Translations under genes and position numbers: made by a program
Notes under the pieces: model-generated
Told to the model about the DNA's origin: nothing
Database searches by the model: none
What the model saw: the letters and a program-made list of their open reading frames with translations, nothing else
From: Corynebacterium cystitidis
GTDB lineage: Bacteria > Actinomycetota > Actinomycetes > Mycobacteriales > Mycobacteriaceae
Assembly: GCF_900187295.1 (NCBI RefSeq)
Contig: NZ_LT906473.1
Span: 2,170,001 to 2,234,000 of the forward strand
Direction of reading: 5' to 3'
DNA length: 64,000 bases
Part shown: positions 24,994 through 32,831 of the stretch, one piece after another
Layout: every line of letters begins with the position of its first letter
Position numbering within the stretch: the stretch's first letter is position 1

Positions 24994-25024
24994 AGACTCC
25001 CGCTAACGACTAAGGTTGTCGGGT

Positions 25025-26248
25025 GTGAATCGAGCGTCTCATGTTCTGGAAGTCCTGCCCGTCAGCTTGGCTGATCCTACCGCGATCCTGCCGAATTTAG
25101 AGGAGGCGATCGCAGGCGCCCGCACGCTGCTGCCGGTGCCTGCTGATGATCGCGCGCGTACAGACGTGTTGAAAGCGTCGCAACGCGCAGGAGAGCCGAT
25201 TGATGCGGAGATTGCGCTGGTTGTGTCCACGTCCGGCTCGACAGGAACACCGAAGGGCGCGCAGCTGACGGCGGCGAACCTGGTGGCCAGCGCCGATGCC
25301 ACCCACCAGTTTTTAGGCGGGCCGGGGCAATGGTTGCTTGCCATGCCCGCCCACCACATTGCTGGCCTGCAGGTGCTGGTGCGCAGCCTGATCGCCGGGG
25401 TGGAACCGGCCGCGTGCGACTTGACCGGTGGCTTCAACGTCGCCGAATTTAGCGCACTTGCCCGCGAGCTCAACGACACCGGCGACCGCTGCTACACCTC
25501 GCTGACCCCCATGCAGCTGAACAAAGCCATGTCCACCCTCGACGGCATTGAGGCACTCCGGCTTTTCGACGCGATCCTCGTCGGCGGGGCGTCCACCAGC
25601 CCGAAGCTGCTGCGCGCGGCCAAAGAGCTGCGCATCAACGTGGTGACCACCTACGGTTCCTCGGAAACCTCCGGCGGCTGCGTGTATAACGGCCAGCCCA
25701 TCGCCGGGGCGCAGATCCGGGTTGAGATTGGTGCCGACGCGGGTTCGGGCAGTACGGGCCCGGACTCCGGTCGCGCGGGCGCGGGCTCCGGCGGCGTGAG
25801 CGCACGCTCCGGCCGCATCCACCTCGGCGGGCCCATGATCGCCCACGGCTACCGCAACCTCCCCGAACACGAGGCTTTCGCGCGCGACGGCTGGTTTGCC
25901 ACGTCTGACGCAGGTTCGCTTATCGACGACCACCTCCACATTGCTGGGCGCATCGACACCATCATCGACTCGGGCGGTTTGAAACTGCACCCAGAGGTCG
26001 TCGAAAAGCACATGCTTGCCCTCGACGGGGTGGACTCGGCCTGCGTTATTGGGGTGCCGGACGAACGATTGGGCCAACGCATTGTGACTGTATATTCGGG
26101 AACGGCCACGCGCACTGACTTGCTTGAGGCTTTCGAGGAGTTGCCGCGCTGGCAGGTGCCCAAGGAAATCCTGCACGTGGAGCAGATGCCGCTGATTGGG
26201 CCGGGGAAGGTGGATCGCCAGGAAGTGGCGGCACTGTTTAGGATGTAG
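25025..26248 (+). CDS. menE: o-Succinylbenzoate-CoA ligase MenE
   Basis: An adenylating enzyme of about 407 residues that makes o-succinylbenzoyl-CoA, the MenB substrate. Visible: STSGSTGTPKGAQ (P-loop), AMPAHHIAG, TYGSSETSGGCVY, the hinge region in AGRIDTIIDSGGLK and the catalytic lysine in GPGKVDRQEV. It is shorter than generic acyl-CoA synthetases, as is usual for actinobacterial MenE. I prefer the GTG at 25025, with AAGG about 9 bp upstream; a TTG at 25016 is also in frame. A Gly/Ser-rich insert (around residues 240-268) looks like a lineage-specific linker. It sits 3 bp before menA. Confidence 0.92.
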   Translation: MNRASHVLEVLPVSLADPTAILPNLEEAIAGARTLLPVPADDRARTDVLKASQRAGEPIDAEIALVVSTSGSTGTPKGAQLTAANLVASADATHQFLGGPGQWLLAMPAHHIAGLQVLVRSLIAGVEPAACDLTGGFNVAEFSALARELNDTGDRCYTSLTPMQLNKAMSTLDGIEALRLFDAILVGGASTSPKLLRAAKELRINVVTTYGSSETSGGCVYNGQPIAGAQIRVEIGADAGSGSTGPDSGRAGAGSGGVSARSGRIHLGGPMIAHGYRNLPEHEAFARDGWFATSDAGSLIDDHLHIAGRIDTIIDSGGLKLHPEVVEKHMLALDGVDSACVIGVPDERLGQRIVTVYSGTATRTDLLEAFEELPRWQVPKEILHVEQMPLIGPGKVDRQEVAALFRM

Positions 26249-26251
26249 TCC

Positions 26252-27166
26252 ATGACTACCTCTTATTCGGCTTCTCATTCGGCCACGCGCCGTGACTGGT
26301 GGGAGGCCTCCCGCCCCCACACTTGGGCCAATGCGTGGGCGCCGGTGATCGTCGGCACGGGCGCTGCCGCATTCGCCGGTGGGGCGCACTTCGGGCGGGC
26401 CCTGCTGGCGCTGATTGTGGCGTGGGCGCTGATCATTGGGGTGAATTTCTCCAACGACTACTCCGACGGGGTTCGTGGAACCGACTCAGACGAAGCTGGC
26501 CGCACCGGCCCTACACGGCTGACCGGCTCCGGCCTGGCCAACCCGAAGGACGTCAAACGCGCCGCCTTGATCAGTTTCGGGGTGGCGGCGGTGGCAGGCA
26601 TTGTGCTGTCGCTGTGGTCGGCGTGGTGGTTCATCCTGGTCGGCGCGGCCTGTATCGCCGGTGCCTGGTTCTACACTGGTGGCAAGAACCCCTACGGCTA
26701 CCGGGGGCTGGGTGAGATTGCTGTGTTCATCTTCTTCGGCCTGGTAGCGGTGTTGGGTACCGAGTACACCCAAGCCGGTTCGATCAGCTGGGTTGGTGTG
26801 GCCGCAGCGGTGGGGATCGGCGCGATCTCGGCGAGTGTGAACATGGCCAACAACATCCGCGATATTCCGTCCGACTCGGCTACCGGCAAGAAAACACTCG
26901 CGGTCCGCCTCGGTGAGCGGAACGCGCGGCGCCTGTTCGCCGCCTTCTCAATCGTGCCTTTTGTCATGAGCCTGCTGATTGCCGCAGCCTACCTACCGGC
27001 CTTGATCGGCCTGATCGCACTACCACTCGCCCTACAAGGAGCCATCACCGTATTAAAAGGCGCGCGCGGGAAAGACCTGATCCCGGTGCTCAGCATCAAC
27101 GGTAAGGCCATGCTTGTGTGGGCCATCGCAACCACGGTGGCCCTGTTTTTCGGCGCGCTGAACTAG
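26252..27166 (+). CDS. menA: 1,4-Dihydroxy-2-naphthoate polyprenyltransferase MenA
   Basis: A 304-residue UbiA-family membrane enzyme that attaches the polyprenyl chain to dihydroxynaphthoate. It has about nine membrane segments. The first Asp-rich motif is NDYSDGVRGTD, and the second is in NNIRDIPSDSATGKKT; both bind Mg-polyprenyl diphosphate. Its start is 3 bp behind the menE stop, so the two are cotranscribed. The 3' end is embedded in a duplicated GC hairpin. Confidence 0.94.
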   Translation: MTTSYSASHSATRRDWWEASRPHTWANAWAPVIVGTGAAAFAGGAHFGRALLALIVAWALIIGVNFSNDYSDGVRGTDSDEAGRTGPTRLTGSGLANPKDVKRAALISFGVAAVAGIVLSLWSAWWFILVGAACIAGAWFYTGGKNPYGYRGLGEIAVFIFFGLVAVLGTEYTQAGSISWVGVAAAVGIGAISASVNMANNIRDIPSDSATGKKTLAVRLGERNARRLFAAFSIVPFVMSLLIAAAYLPALIGLIALPLALQGAITVLKGARGKDLIPVLSINGKAMLVWAIATTVALFFGALN

Positions 27167-27201
27167 CGCGCAGGCTCATTTCGCGCGCTGAACTAGCGCG
27201 C
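27153..27201. repeat. Duplicated 19-bp GC hairpin at the menA 3' end
   Basis: GCGCGCTGAACTAGCGCGC occurs at 27153-27171, overlapping the menA stop codon, and again at 27183-27201. Each unit can form a 6-bp GC stem with a 7-base loop. There is no T-tract, so these are not typical intrinsic terminators, but they may protect or end the menE-menA transcript. The second copy lies just before the stop of the convergent HNH gene. Confidence 0.6.
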
Positions 27202-27217
27202 TTGACGACGACATCCG

Positions 27218-28396
27218 CTAACCATCTGGCGGCGCATTACTCGCTCCAGCTCCGGCGAGCGTGCTCATCCCGCCGCGCACTAACCTGATCGCCCCGCCCC
27301 TCGCGGCGGGATGATCATTAAGCACCGGCTCACCGCCAAACGCTGGCACCCAATAGTCCAGCCCATCGATTTTTTCTATGTGGCCGTAGCGGGGTTTGTC
27401 GCGGTCATCGTCGTTACGCCCGTTATCAAACCCGCACAACATGGTGTAGTTCTTCATCTCGGACTTACCGCCATGTTTGTAGGCTTTGATGTGGTGCATC
27501 TGGCACTCGTCGGCAGGTTTTCCGCAGCCGGGCCACGCGCACACCGGGGTTTTCAGCCGTTGGCGCAGCCTCTGTTTCACAGTGGCGAAGCGTTCTTCGT
27601 CGTAAAGCCTGTAAAGCTCAAGGTCCTCACCGGTGATCGGGTCAACGATCAGCGCGTAGCCTTGGGCTGCGAGGTTGGCGCGGACGAAGTCAGCCCCTGT
27701 CATGGTGGTGCCGTTGGTCATGGACATGCGTACCTCGTCCAGCCCAAGCTTCTCCCAACCGGCGACGTCCTCGTTGAGCGGGATGATAATCGCCGGCTCC
27801 AGCACCGGGCCCTGCGCAGTGCCAGGTGCGGAGCCTTCCTCCGAGGTGTCAGACGCCGCCAGGTGCAAAAACGCCTCGGCGGGTGCAAGGCCGGTCTCGT
27901 CGGCAAGCGCGTGCGCCCGGTCCAGCGCAGCCTTCGCCAAATGCGCAGGCCCACGCACCGACACGTCCGTCAGCGTGGAATCGGGCACAGCCTTGTGGCT
28001 CAGCTTCATGTCCGGGTTGGGCTTGGTGGGGGCGTTGTACTGGGACAGCAGCTCGGCACCGCGCGCACGCAGGGCACGCAGGTTCGCCGTCTGCCGGGTC
28101 AGGGCGAGGCGCATCGGCCACGCGTGCGCGTCATCATCGAGCTTGCCGACGAGGCGTTCAATCTCCAGCAACGTATTAATCGTGTGCTCGTTGCGCGCTG
28201 CCGCCTTCCGCGCGTCTGCCTGTTTACGCGTGGAATGGGTGGGCCCGCAGTACGCTTTGCCCAGCTTCTCGATCTGCTTCGCGATCGTCGCATCGATTCC
28301 TGCGCGGCACAAGTCGATCACGCTACGGCCGTGAGCTGCCTCAATGACAGCCATGCCGCTGCGCCACTGCGCTGCAAAAGCTTCGAATGCGTCCAT
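27218..28396 (-). CDS. HNH endonuclease domain protein (DUF222-like)
   Basis: A protein of about 392 residues, of a type common in multiple copies in actinobacteria. The long N-terminal helical region resembles DUF222. The C-terminal HNH module is clear: CAWPGCGKPADECQMHHI, then KHGGKSEMKNYTMLCG and NGRNDD, with two zinc-type Cys pairs. I prefer the ATG at 28396 (MDAFEAFAAQW); an upstream ATG at 28444 would add 16 residues. The biological role of this family is not established; association with mobile DNA or recombination is often suspected. Confidence 0.82.
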   Translation of the reverse strand: MDAFEAFAAQWRSGMAVIEAAHGRSVIDLCRAGIDATIAKQIEKLGKAYCGPTHSTRKQADARKAAARNEHTINTLLEIERLVGKLDDDAHAWPMRLALTRQTANLRALRARGAELLSQYNAPTKPNPDMKLSHKAVPDSTLTDVSVRGPAHLAKAALDRAHALADETGLAPAEAFLHLAASDTSEEGSAPGTAQGPVLEPAIIIPLNEDVAGWEKLGLDEVRMSMTNGTTMTGADFVRANLAAQGYALIVDPITGEDLELYRLYDEERFATVKQRLRQRLKTPVCAWPGCGKPADECQMHHIKAYKHGGKSEMKNYTMLCGFDNGRNDDDRDKPRYGHIEKIDGLDYWVPAFGGEPVLNDHPAARGGAIRLVRGGMSTLAGAGASNAPPDG

Positions 28397-28590
28397 GGCT
28401 CTGACACTAAGCCACTCCGCAAAACCACGCGAGACTGTTTTCAAATCTGTGGATAACTCAGAGCAATTTCGGGCCGTGTGCGCACTACTGTGCGCAATTG
28501 TGGATAACTCTCGCGGCGATTTTCAGAAATGTGCTATGGGGTCGCCTCGCACCCTCGACGGGCACCACCACGGTGTGCCATACTTGTGGC

Positions 28591-28845
28591 ATGAGTAACA
28601 TGGCCTTTAGCGGATCCAGCGTTCTTGTGCCCCCTGTGTATGACATCGCGTGGAGTGGCCTGCTCCTGCTCAGCGTTCTGCTGCCTGTGGTGGTTGTGAT
28701 CGGTGAGCGTCGCACCGGCTCGACATGGCCAGCAACTCTTGTGTGGGCGCTGCTTGCGTTGGTTGCCCCACTGGTTGGTTTTGTTGTCTGGCTTGTGTGG
28801 TCTGCCGCGATCCGCCCCGAGCTGCGGACCCGCCGTGACGCGTAG
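28591..28845 (+). CDS. Small two-TM membrane protein (PLDc_N-like)
   Basis: An 84-residue membrane protein with two hydrophobic segments (LLLLSVLLPVVVVIG and LVWALLALVAPLVGFVVWLVW) and a basic C-terminus. The second segment with a terminal VWLVW resembles phospholipase D-nuclease N-terminal (PLDc_N) anchors. The ATG at 28591 (MSNMAFSG) is preferred over an upstream ATG at 28498; 28600 is also possible. A hairpin at 28916-28947 follows and may end its transcript. Confidence 0.62.
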   Translation: MSNMAFSGSSVLVPPVYDIAWSGLLLLSVLLPVVVVIGERRTGSTWPATLVWALLALVAPLVGFVVWLVWSAAIRPELRTRRDA

Positions 28846-28915
28846 CGCCTAACGACGCTTATCGACGAGCCACTGGCCAACCTTTACCACTGTCCAACGA
28901 GGAGACAAACACTCC

Positions 28916-28947
28916 ACCGCCAGGACTGGGTAACCGCTCCTGGTGGT
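28916..28947. terminator. Hairpin downstream of the small membrane protein gene
   Basis: ACCGCCAGGA and TCCTGGTGGT form a 10-bp stem with one mismatch around a 12-base loop, 71 bp past the stop codon. No strong T-tract follows, so terminator activity is tentative. Confidence 0.4.
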
Positions 28948-28997
28948 AGATTCTGCTATGCGTTCCGTCTAGGCCTGCCTGAAGGGAAGCTGCTGAG

Positions 28998-29042
28998 CTG
29001 ATGCTTGACGTGATTACCGGGTTCGCGATCATCTCTTTTTAA
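28998..29042 (+). pseudogene. Displaced 5' end of the AEC transporter gene
   Basis: Bases 28998-29020 are identical to 29419-29441 (CTGATGCTTGACGTGATTAC and three more). From the ATG at 29001 the frame reads MLDVITGFAII, the same residues as the functional gene at 29422 but with several synonymous codon differences, and ends at TAA 29040-29042. A GAAGGGAA ribosome binding site still precedes it. This is the original gene start, cut off by an insertion. Confidence 0.75.
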
Positions 29043-29361
29043 CTGCCATTGTCCGTCGTCTGCTTATAGCACCCAGTCCTACACCGAGAGCAGCGCCGAT
29101 AAGAAGCAAAGTCGAAAACGGGATCGCCGAAGCATTCATCAGTATGAGTGCTTGGACCACCCCAGTTAAGGTGGGAATCATAAACCACAACCAAGTAAAA
29201 CCGCGTTGAGCCGTATCTCGCCACGACAAAAGAAGAGTCAGTACTGGGTTAAGGACAACCAGCGGGACGGCCCACCCCAGTGGCCCAAACACGGGCGAAA
29301 CCAACAGAATTACTGTGGATACGAGTGCATACGTGATTAACAATCGCCATCGTGGTGCCAT
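29029..29361 (-). CDS. Small membrane protein within an inserted segment
   Basis: A 110-residue protein with three to four hydrophobic segments (LLITYALVSTVILLVSPVFG, LVVLNPVLTLLLSW, LWFMIPTLTGVVQALILM, LLLIGAALGVGLGA) and a basic C-terminus. The ATG at 29361 follows CTAGGAG with 8-bp spacing. Longer upstream open codons run antisense to the AEC gene and are rejected. The gene is more AT-rich than its neighbours and lies between two copies of the AEC gene start, so it was probably acquired with a short inserted segment. Function unknown. Confidence 0.7.
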   Translation of the reverse strand: MAPRWRLLITYALVSTVILLVSPVFGPLGWAVPLVVLNPVLTLLLSWRDTAQRGFTWLWFMIPTLTGVVQALILMNASAIPFSTLLLIGAALGVGLGAISRRRTMAVKKR

Positions 29362-29421
29362 GGCATCAACTCCTAGCTGCAACGCTATTCTACGGAAATA
29401 ATACAGAAAGAGAATTGTCTG

Positions 29422-30357
29422 ATGCTTGACGTGATTACCGGTTTTGCCATTATTTTCGCGGTGATCGCCACCGGCTATGTGCTGGCCCGCACAGGTGTGA
29501 TCGGCCCCGGCAAACAACGGCTGATGTTTAACAGGGTAGCGTTCTACGCGGCGACACCGGCGTTGTTGTTTTCGTCGGTGGCTGTCTCGGACGTGTCCAC
29601 GTTCTTCTCCCCCGTTGTGCTGGTGGTACTTGTCGCCACCGTGGTGACGGCCGCGATTTACTGGGCGCTGTCGGCCGCGCTTTTTCGCCAGGATATTCCC
29701 ACAACTACAGCTGGTGCTGCCTCTGCCAGTTATTTCAACTCGGTCAACATCGGGTTGCCGATCTCCATCTATGTCATCGGCGATGCCACCTGGGTGATCC
29801 CGGTGCTCGTGCTGCAAATGGTGGTGTTTACTCCCTTTGTGATCGCTGGGTTGACGGTGGATGGGTCGTCGTCACGCTCCAGTGGCGGTAAAATCGTGGA
29901 GGCGATCCGCTCCGGTATTACCTCGCCGGTAGTGGTGGCGCCCTTGCTCGGGGTGATTGTGGCGTGGCTGGGGATCACGGTACCTCAGCCGGTGATGGCG
30001 CCGATCGAGCTGCTGGGTGGCGCGTCAATTCCCATGATCCTGATGAGCTTCGGCGCTTCGCTACATGGTGGCACGGTGCTGGACCACAAACCAGACCGCC
30101 CCGCAGTGATCACGGCGACGGCGCTGAAGCTGATCGTCATGCCCATCATCGCGTTTGCTGCGGGCTGGCTTTTGGGCTTGCCGACGAATCTGCTCTACGC
30201 CGGCGTGATTCTTGCAGCTTTGCCGACAGCCCAAAACGTGTACAACTATGCGGCCACGTACCAGCGTGGGGAGATCGTGGCGCGCGATACTGTTTTTCTC
30301 ACCACGTTCCTGGCGATGCCGGCGATGATCGTGATTGCTCTACTATTCGGGAACTAG
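29422..30357 (+). CDS. AEC (auxin efflux carrier) family transporter
   Basis: A 311-residue membrane protein with about ten segments in two inverted halves, as in the AEC family of malate, auxin or small organic acid permeases. The N-terminus MLDVITGFAIIF is typical, and the motif NSVNIGLPI in the first half and AALPTAQNVYNYA in the second half fit the conserved crossover segments. Its start is duplicated 421 bp upstream; the functional copy uses AGAAAGAGAA as ribosome binding site. Substrate unknown. Confidence 0.85.
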   Translation: MLDVITGFAIIFAVIATGYVLARTGVIGPGKQRLMFNRVAFYAATPALLFSSVAVSDVSTFFSPVVLVVLVATVVTAAIYWALSAALFRQDIPTTTAGAASASYFNSVNIGLPISIYVIGDATWVIPVLVLQMVVFTPFVIAGLTVDGSSSRSSGGKIVEAIRSGITSPVVVAPLLGVIVAWLGITVPQPVMAPIELLGGASIPMILMSFGASLHGGTVLDHKPDRPAVITATALKLIVMPIIAFAAGWLLGLPTNLLYAGVILAALPTAQNVYNYAATYQRGEIVARDTVFLTTFLAMPAMIVIALLFGN

Positions 30358-30444
30358 TTTCGGGGGTACCGCGTGAGCAACGCGGGGGTTGCCCGGCACG
30401 GCAGCGGGGCAGGCGCCGCGGGGCTGCCCGGCACGGCAGCGGGG

Positions 30445-30768
30445 TCAGCGCTCGGACAGCTCGCGGGCGACCCATTCCTTCTTCGCGCGGCGTTTCTCGG
30501 ACCACTCGGCTACAGCCTCCGTGGCTTCCATCCGCTGGTGGCGGAACACCAACATCGACAGCGGGAATGCCACAATCAGTGCCAGGAGCGCGGACATGAC
30601 AAGGGGTACGGGGGCGTCGATAAGCACTGCGACTACTTGGATGATGATGGTTAGCACCACAAACATGACGATACGCAGGAGGCCATAAATCGCCACGGCG
30701 CGGTTCGCGCGCGAGCGGGTGGCTTTGACATCGGCGTCGTTCGGGGAACCTGGTGTAGTTGCGGACAT
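30445..30768 (-). CDS. DUF4229-like membrane protein
   Basis: A 107-residue protein with two membrane segments (LLRIVMFVVLTIIIQVVAVL and VPLVMSALLALIVAFPLSML) and a charged C-terminal helix (WSEKRRAKKEWVARELSE). This pattern fits the small actinobacterial DUF4229 family, which is often found near menA and ccsA. The ATG at 30768 is chosen; an upstream ATG at 30822 would add a poorly coding 18 residues. Function unknown. Confidence 0.65.
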   Translation of the reverse strand: MSATTPGSPNDADVKATRSRANRAVAIYGLLRIVMFVVLTIIIQVVAVLIDAPVPLVMSALLALIVAFPLSMLVFRHQRMEATEAVAEWSEKRRAKKEWVARELSER

Positions 30769-30836
30769 GGAGGTAGACACGACCCCAAGCCTAGTCAGTC
30801 CAAAGTGGTAAACCATAACCAAGTAAGGTGGTGGGC

Positions 30837-31421
30837 ATGGGACGGTTCATCCTCTTCATCTTGCTCCTGTTGGCTATTTGGCTGGTTTGGCGTGCGTTCG
30901 GCCCGGGCAGTCGGGCGCGTATCGACGCCCAACGGGCCAGCGAGCAGCCCCCGGCTATCAAAGGGCCGGATGACGACGAGGATTTTTTATGGAGCATCGA
31001 GAAACAGCGCTTCAAGCAGCGCCGGGCGAAAGAAGAACAAGAACGCCGAGCGCGTGAGGAAGAGGAGCGACAGAAAAAATTCCGCCGCGACCATCCTGAA
31101 GAGGGCCCGGCGGGAGGTGGCAGCAGTGGGGGGGAATGGCTAATCGTCGTTAAGCTCCTTAAAGCAAATCCCCAGACCGAGAGCGTGGGCGACGGCGACT
31201 ACTTTCTCAAAGCGGACACCGGCGCCACCATGCTCGATGGTATGCAACGTAGAACGGGATACGCCTGCGGCTTCGGCAACTTCTTGTTGCAGGCGGCCGT
31301 CGGCGCGACGCCGGGCTGCCAGCGATTGTCCCAGTTCAATGAGGACGGGGTCTTCGCTGGCTGGTTTGCCGACCTTATTTCGTGGACCAGCCATGGCGAA
31401 CTCCTTAGAAATTCTTGTTAA
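30837..31421 (+). CDS. Membrane-anchored charged coiled-coil protein with abnormal C-terminal extension
   Basis: The first 22 residues are a membrane anchor (MGRFILFILLLLAIWLVWRA), followed by GPDDDEDFLW and a highly charged helix (FKQRRAKEEQERRAREEEE) to about residue 90. AAGG lies 8 bp before the ATG at 30837. From 31140 on, the frame runs antisense through an XRE regulator gene, and its reading there (Cys/Gly-rich, no pattern) is unlikely to be the ancestral end. I infer that the natural C-terminus was lost when the regulator segment was inserted, giving a 194-residue chimeric frame. Confidence 0.6.
   Translation: MGRFILFILLLLAIWLVWRAFGPGSRARIDAQRASEQPPAIKGPDDDEDFLWSIEKQRFKQRRAKEEQERRAREEEERQKKFRRDHPEEGPAGGGSSGGEWLIVVKLLKANPQTESVGDGDYFLKADTGATMLDGMQRRTGYACGFGNFLLQAAVGATPGCQRLSQFNEDGVFAGWFADLISWTSHGELLRNSC
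31140..31394 (-). CDS. Orphan XRE/HipB-like regulator
   Basis: An 84-residue DNA-binding protein with a HipB-type helix-turn-helix: LGQSLAARRRADGRLQQEVAE, then AAGVSRSTLHTIEHG. AAGGAG stands 6 bp before the ATG at 31394. HipB-like antitoxins normally precede a HipA kinase gene; here there is no partner downstream, and the gene ends inside an opposing membrane protein gene. It may be a solitary regulator or the remnant of a toxin-antitoxin pair. Confidence 0.75.
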   Translation of the reverse strand: MAGPRNKVGKPASEDPVLIELGQSLAARRRADGRLQQEVAEAAGVSRSTLHTIEHGGAGVRFEKVVAVAHALGLGICFKELNDD

Positions 31422-31699
31422 GATGCGTGGTGGTATTGTGGCTATCCTAGTTCCTTCAAGCCCAGTTTACAGCCCGATCATGTGGGTAAATCGTCCGTTT
31501 GTTGTGAGTCTGCGCAGATCAAGGGTTTATGTTCATACCAAGAGACCTACCAGGCTACATGCGTTAACTGTGTCGCGGTTTTCATAAGAGTTTGCTTTTG
31601 CACTACTTCTAACGATGGTTCCACACCCCGAAGTGGCACATGTTCGGCGATTCTCATTCGTGCGAATCACCCCCAAATGTAGTTCATCCAAAGATCAAA
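31395..31699. other. Intergenic region with no convincing gene
   Basis: No gene is supported here. It should hold the promoter of the XRE regulator (minus strand). A small inverted repeat ATTCG-TG-CGAAT lies near 31660. The composition is more AT-rich than the surrounding genes. The short open frames present show no recognisable protein. Confidence 0.5.
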
Positions 31700-31729
31700 A
31701 GCGGGCGAGGGACGCTGCCCCTGCCCGCT
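31700..31729 (-). terminator. Intrinsic terminator of the cytochrome c maturation operon
   Basis: AGCGGGC and GCCCGCT close a stem with an inner AGGG/CCCT pairing, 10 bp past the ccsA stop. On the minus strand the stem is followed by TTTT, matching termination of the minus-strand ccdA-resB-ccsA transcript. Confidence 0.75.
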
Positions 31730-31738
31730 CCGCGCGTC

Positions 31739-32788
31739 CTAGTTCAGCCCCGCATAGGAGTGTAGGCCCGACACCACCATGTTAATGAAGAACAAGTTGA
31801 AGATAGTGGTGGCCAATGCCAGCACGTTGATCCACGCCGCCTTGTAATTTTTCCAACCGGCAGTAGCACGCGCATGCAGGTAGGCCGCGTACAAAATCCA
31901 GGAAATCAGCGACACAGTCTCCTTCGGATCCCAACCCCACGGCCGGCCCCACGAAGCTTCCGCCCACACCGCACCCAGCAGAATGCCAATACCGAACACT
32001 GGCAGGGTGATGATCGCGGTCTTGTAGGTCAGCGAGTCCAGGGTCTTCGCACTCGGCAGCGGCTTTGCCACCGCACCGAAGAAACCATGCTCTTTGCCCT
32101 TCGGCTGCCAGATGCGCAGCAGGTAGAGCAGCGCGAACACACCAGAGACCATGCCGATCGACGCGCCACCAGCCACCGACGAGATATGCACCGGCAACCA
32201 GTGGGATTGCAACGCCGGTACCAGCGGTGAAACGGGAATATACAACGCCGTGTTATTGATGAACATCAGGATGACCATCGGGGTGAGCACCCATGGCCAC
32301 ATCGTGTGCCAGTTCTTTTTCTGCGCAACAATCGCTGCCACAACCATGGTGATCAGGGTGGCTAGGGCAATATATTCGTACATATTGCCTCCGGGGAAAC
32401 GCTGCGCCGCAAGACCACGAGTAACCACGCTCACCAGGTGCAGTGCAATACCAAACCACACCAATGCCTGCGTCATACCCGCAAATTTGCGCGCGCCCTT
32501 CACCCGCCTATCATATTCCGCCTGGTCAAAGGGCTCGTCGATAAGCCCATGGTCTTCGTCGAAGTCGCGTGTCGACGACCCACCGCCGGCACTGACCAAA
32601 GCTTTCTCTTCGGCCTTCACGTCGGCCTCTTGCGCCACCTGCTGGGCGTCGCGCATCCGCCGCATATCGATAACGCCCTGCATCCGCCCGTAGTGTATTA
32701 ACGAGACGATGAGCGCAACGAAATAGATAATGTACGCGGTCAGAAATGACAGGTCAGACAGTTCCGCCAGGTCGGTATTGACGTTCAT
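31739..32788 (-). CDS. ccsA: Cytochrome c maturation heme-handling protein CcsA (system II, CcsB/ResC type)
   Basis: A 349-residue membrane protein with about eight segments. The tryptophan-rich heme motif is WGRPWGWDPKETVS, and conserved histidines lie in segments facing the outside. With ResB it forms the system II heme export and ligation complex that attaches heme to CxxCH apocytochromes outside the membrane. A charged loop of about 60 residues after the first segment is rich in Glu and Asp. It is last in the operon ccdA-resB-ccsA, with a terminator right behind. Confidence 0.92.
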   Translation of the reverse strand: MNVNTDLAELSDLSFLTAYIIYFVALIVSLIHYGRMQGVIDMRRMRDAQQVAQEADVKAEEKALVSAGGGSSTRDFDEDHGLIDEPFDQAEYDRRVKGARKFAGMTQALVWFGIALHLVSVVTRGLAAQRFPGGNMYEYIALATLITMVVAAIVAQKKNWHTMWPWVLTPMVILMFINNTALYIPVSPLVPALQSHWLPVHISSVAGGASIGMVSGVFALLYLLRIWQPKGKEHGFFGAVAKPLPSAKTLDSLTYKTAIITLPVFGIGILLGAVWAEASWGRPWGWDPKETVSLISWILYAAYLHARATAGWKNYKAAWINVLALATTIFNLFFINMVVSGLHSYAGLN

Positions 32789-32831
32789 GAATCCTCACCC
32801 TACCCTGCGGATGCTTGAACAGCCAAGACCA

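Noticed and set aside
25313..26389. 358-codon minus-strand frame over menE
   Set aside because: It is a shadow of the GC-rich menE coding frame, with Arg/Gly/His-rich low-quality composition and no domain.
27311..28456. 381-codon plus-strand frame over the HNH gene
   Set aside because: It is a shadow of the HNH endonuclease frame; the HNH and Cys motifs are clear on the minus strand.
31140..31394. HipBA toxin-antitoxin system
   Set aside because: The HipB-like protein has no HipA-like kinase gene downstream or upstream.
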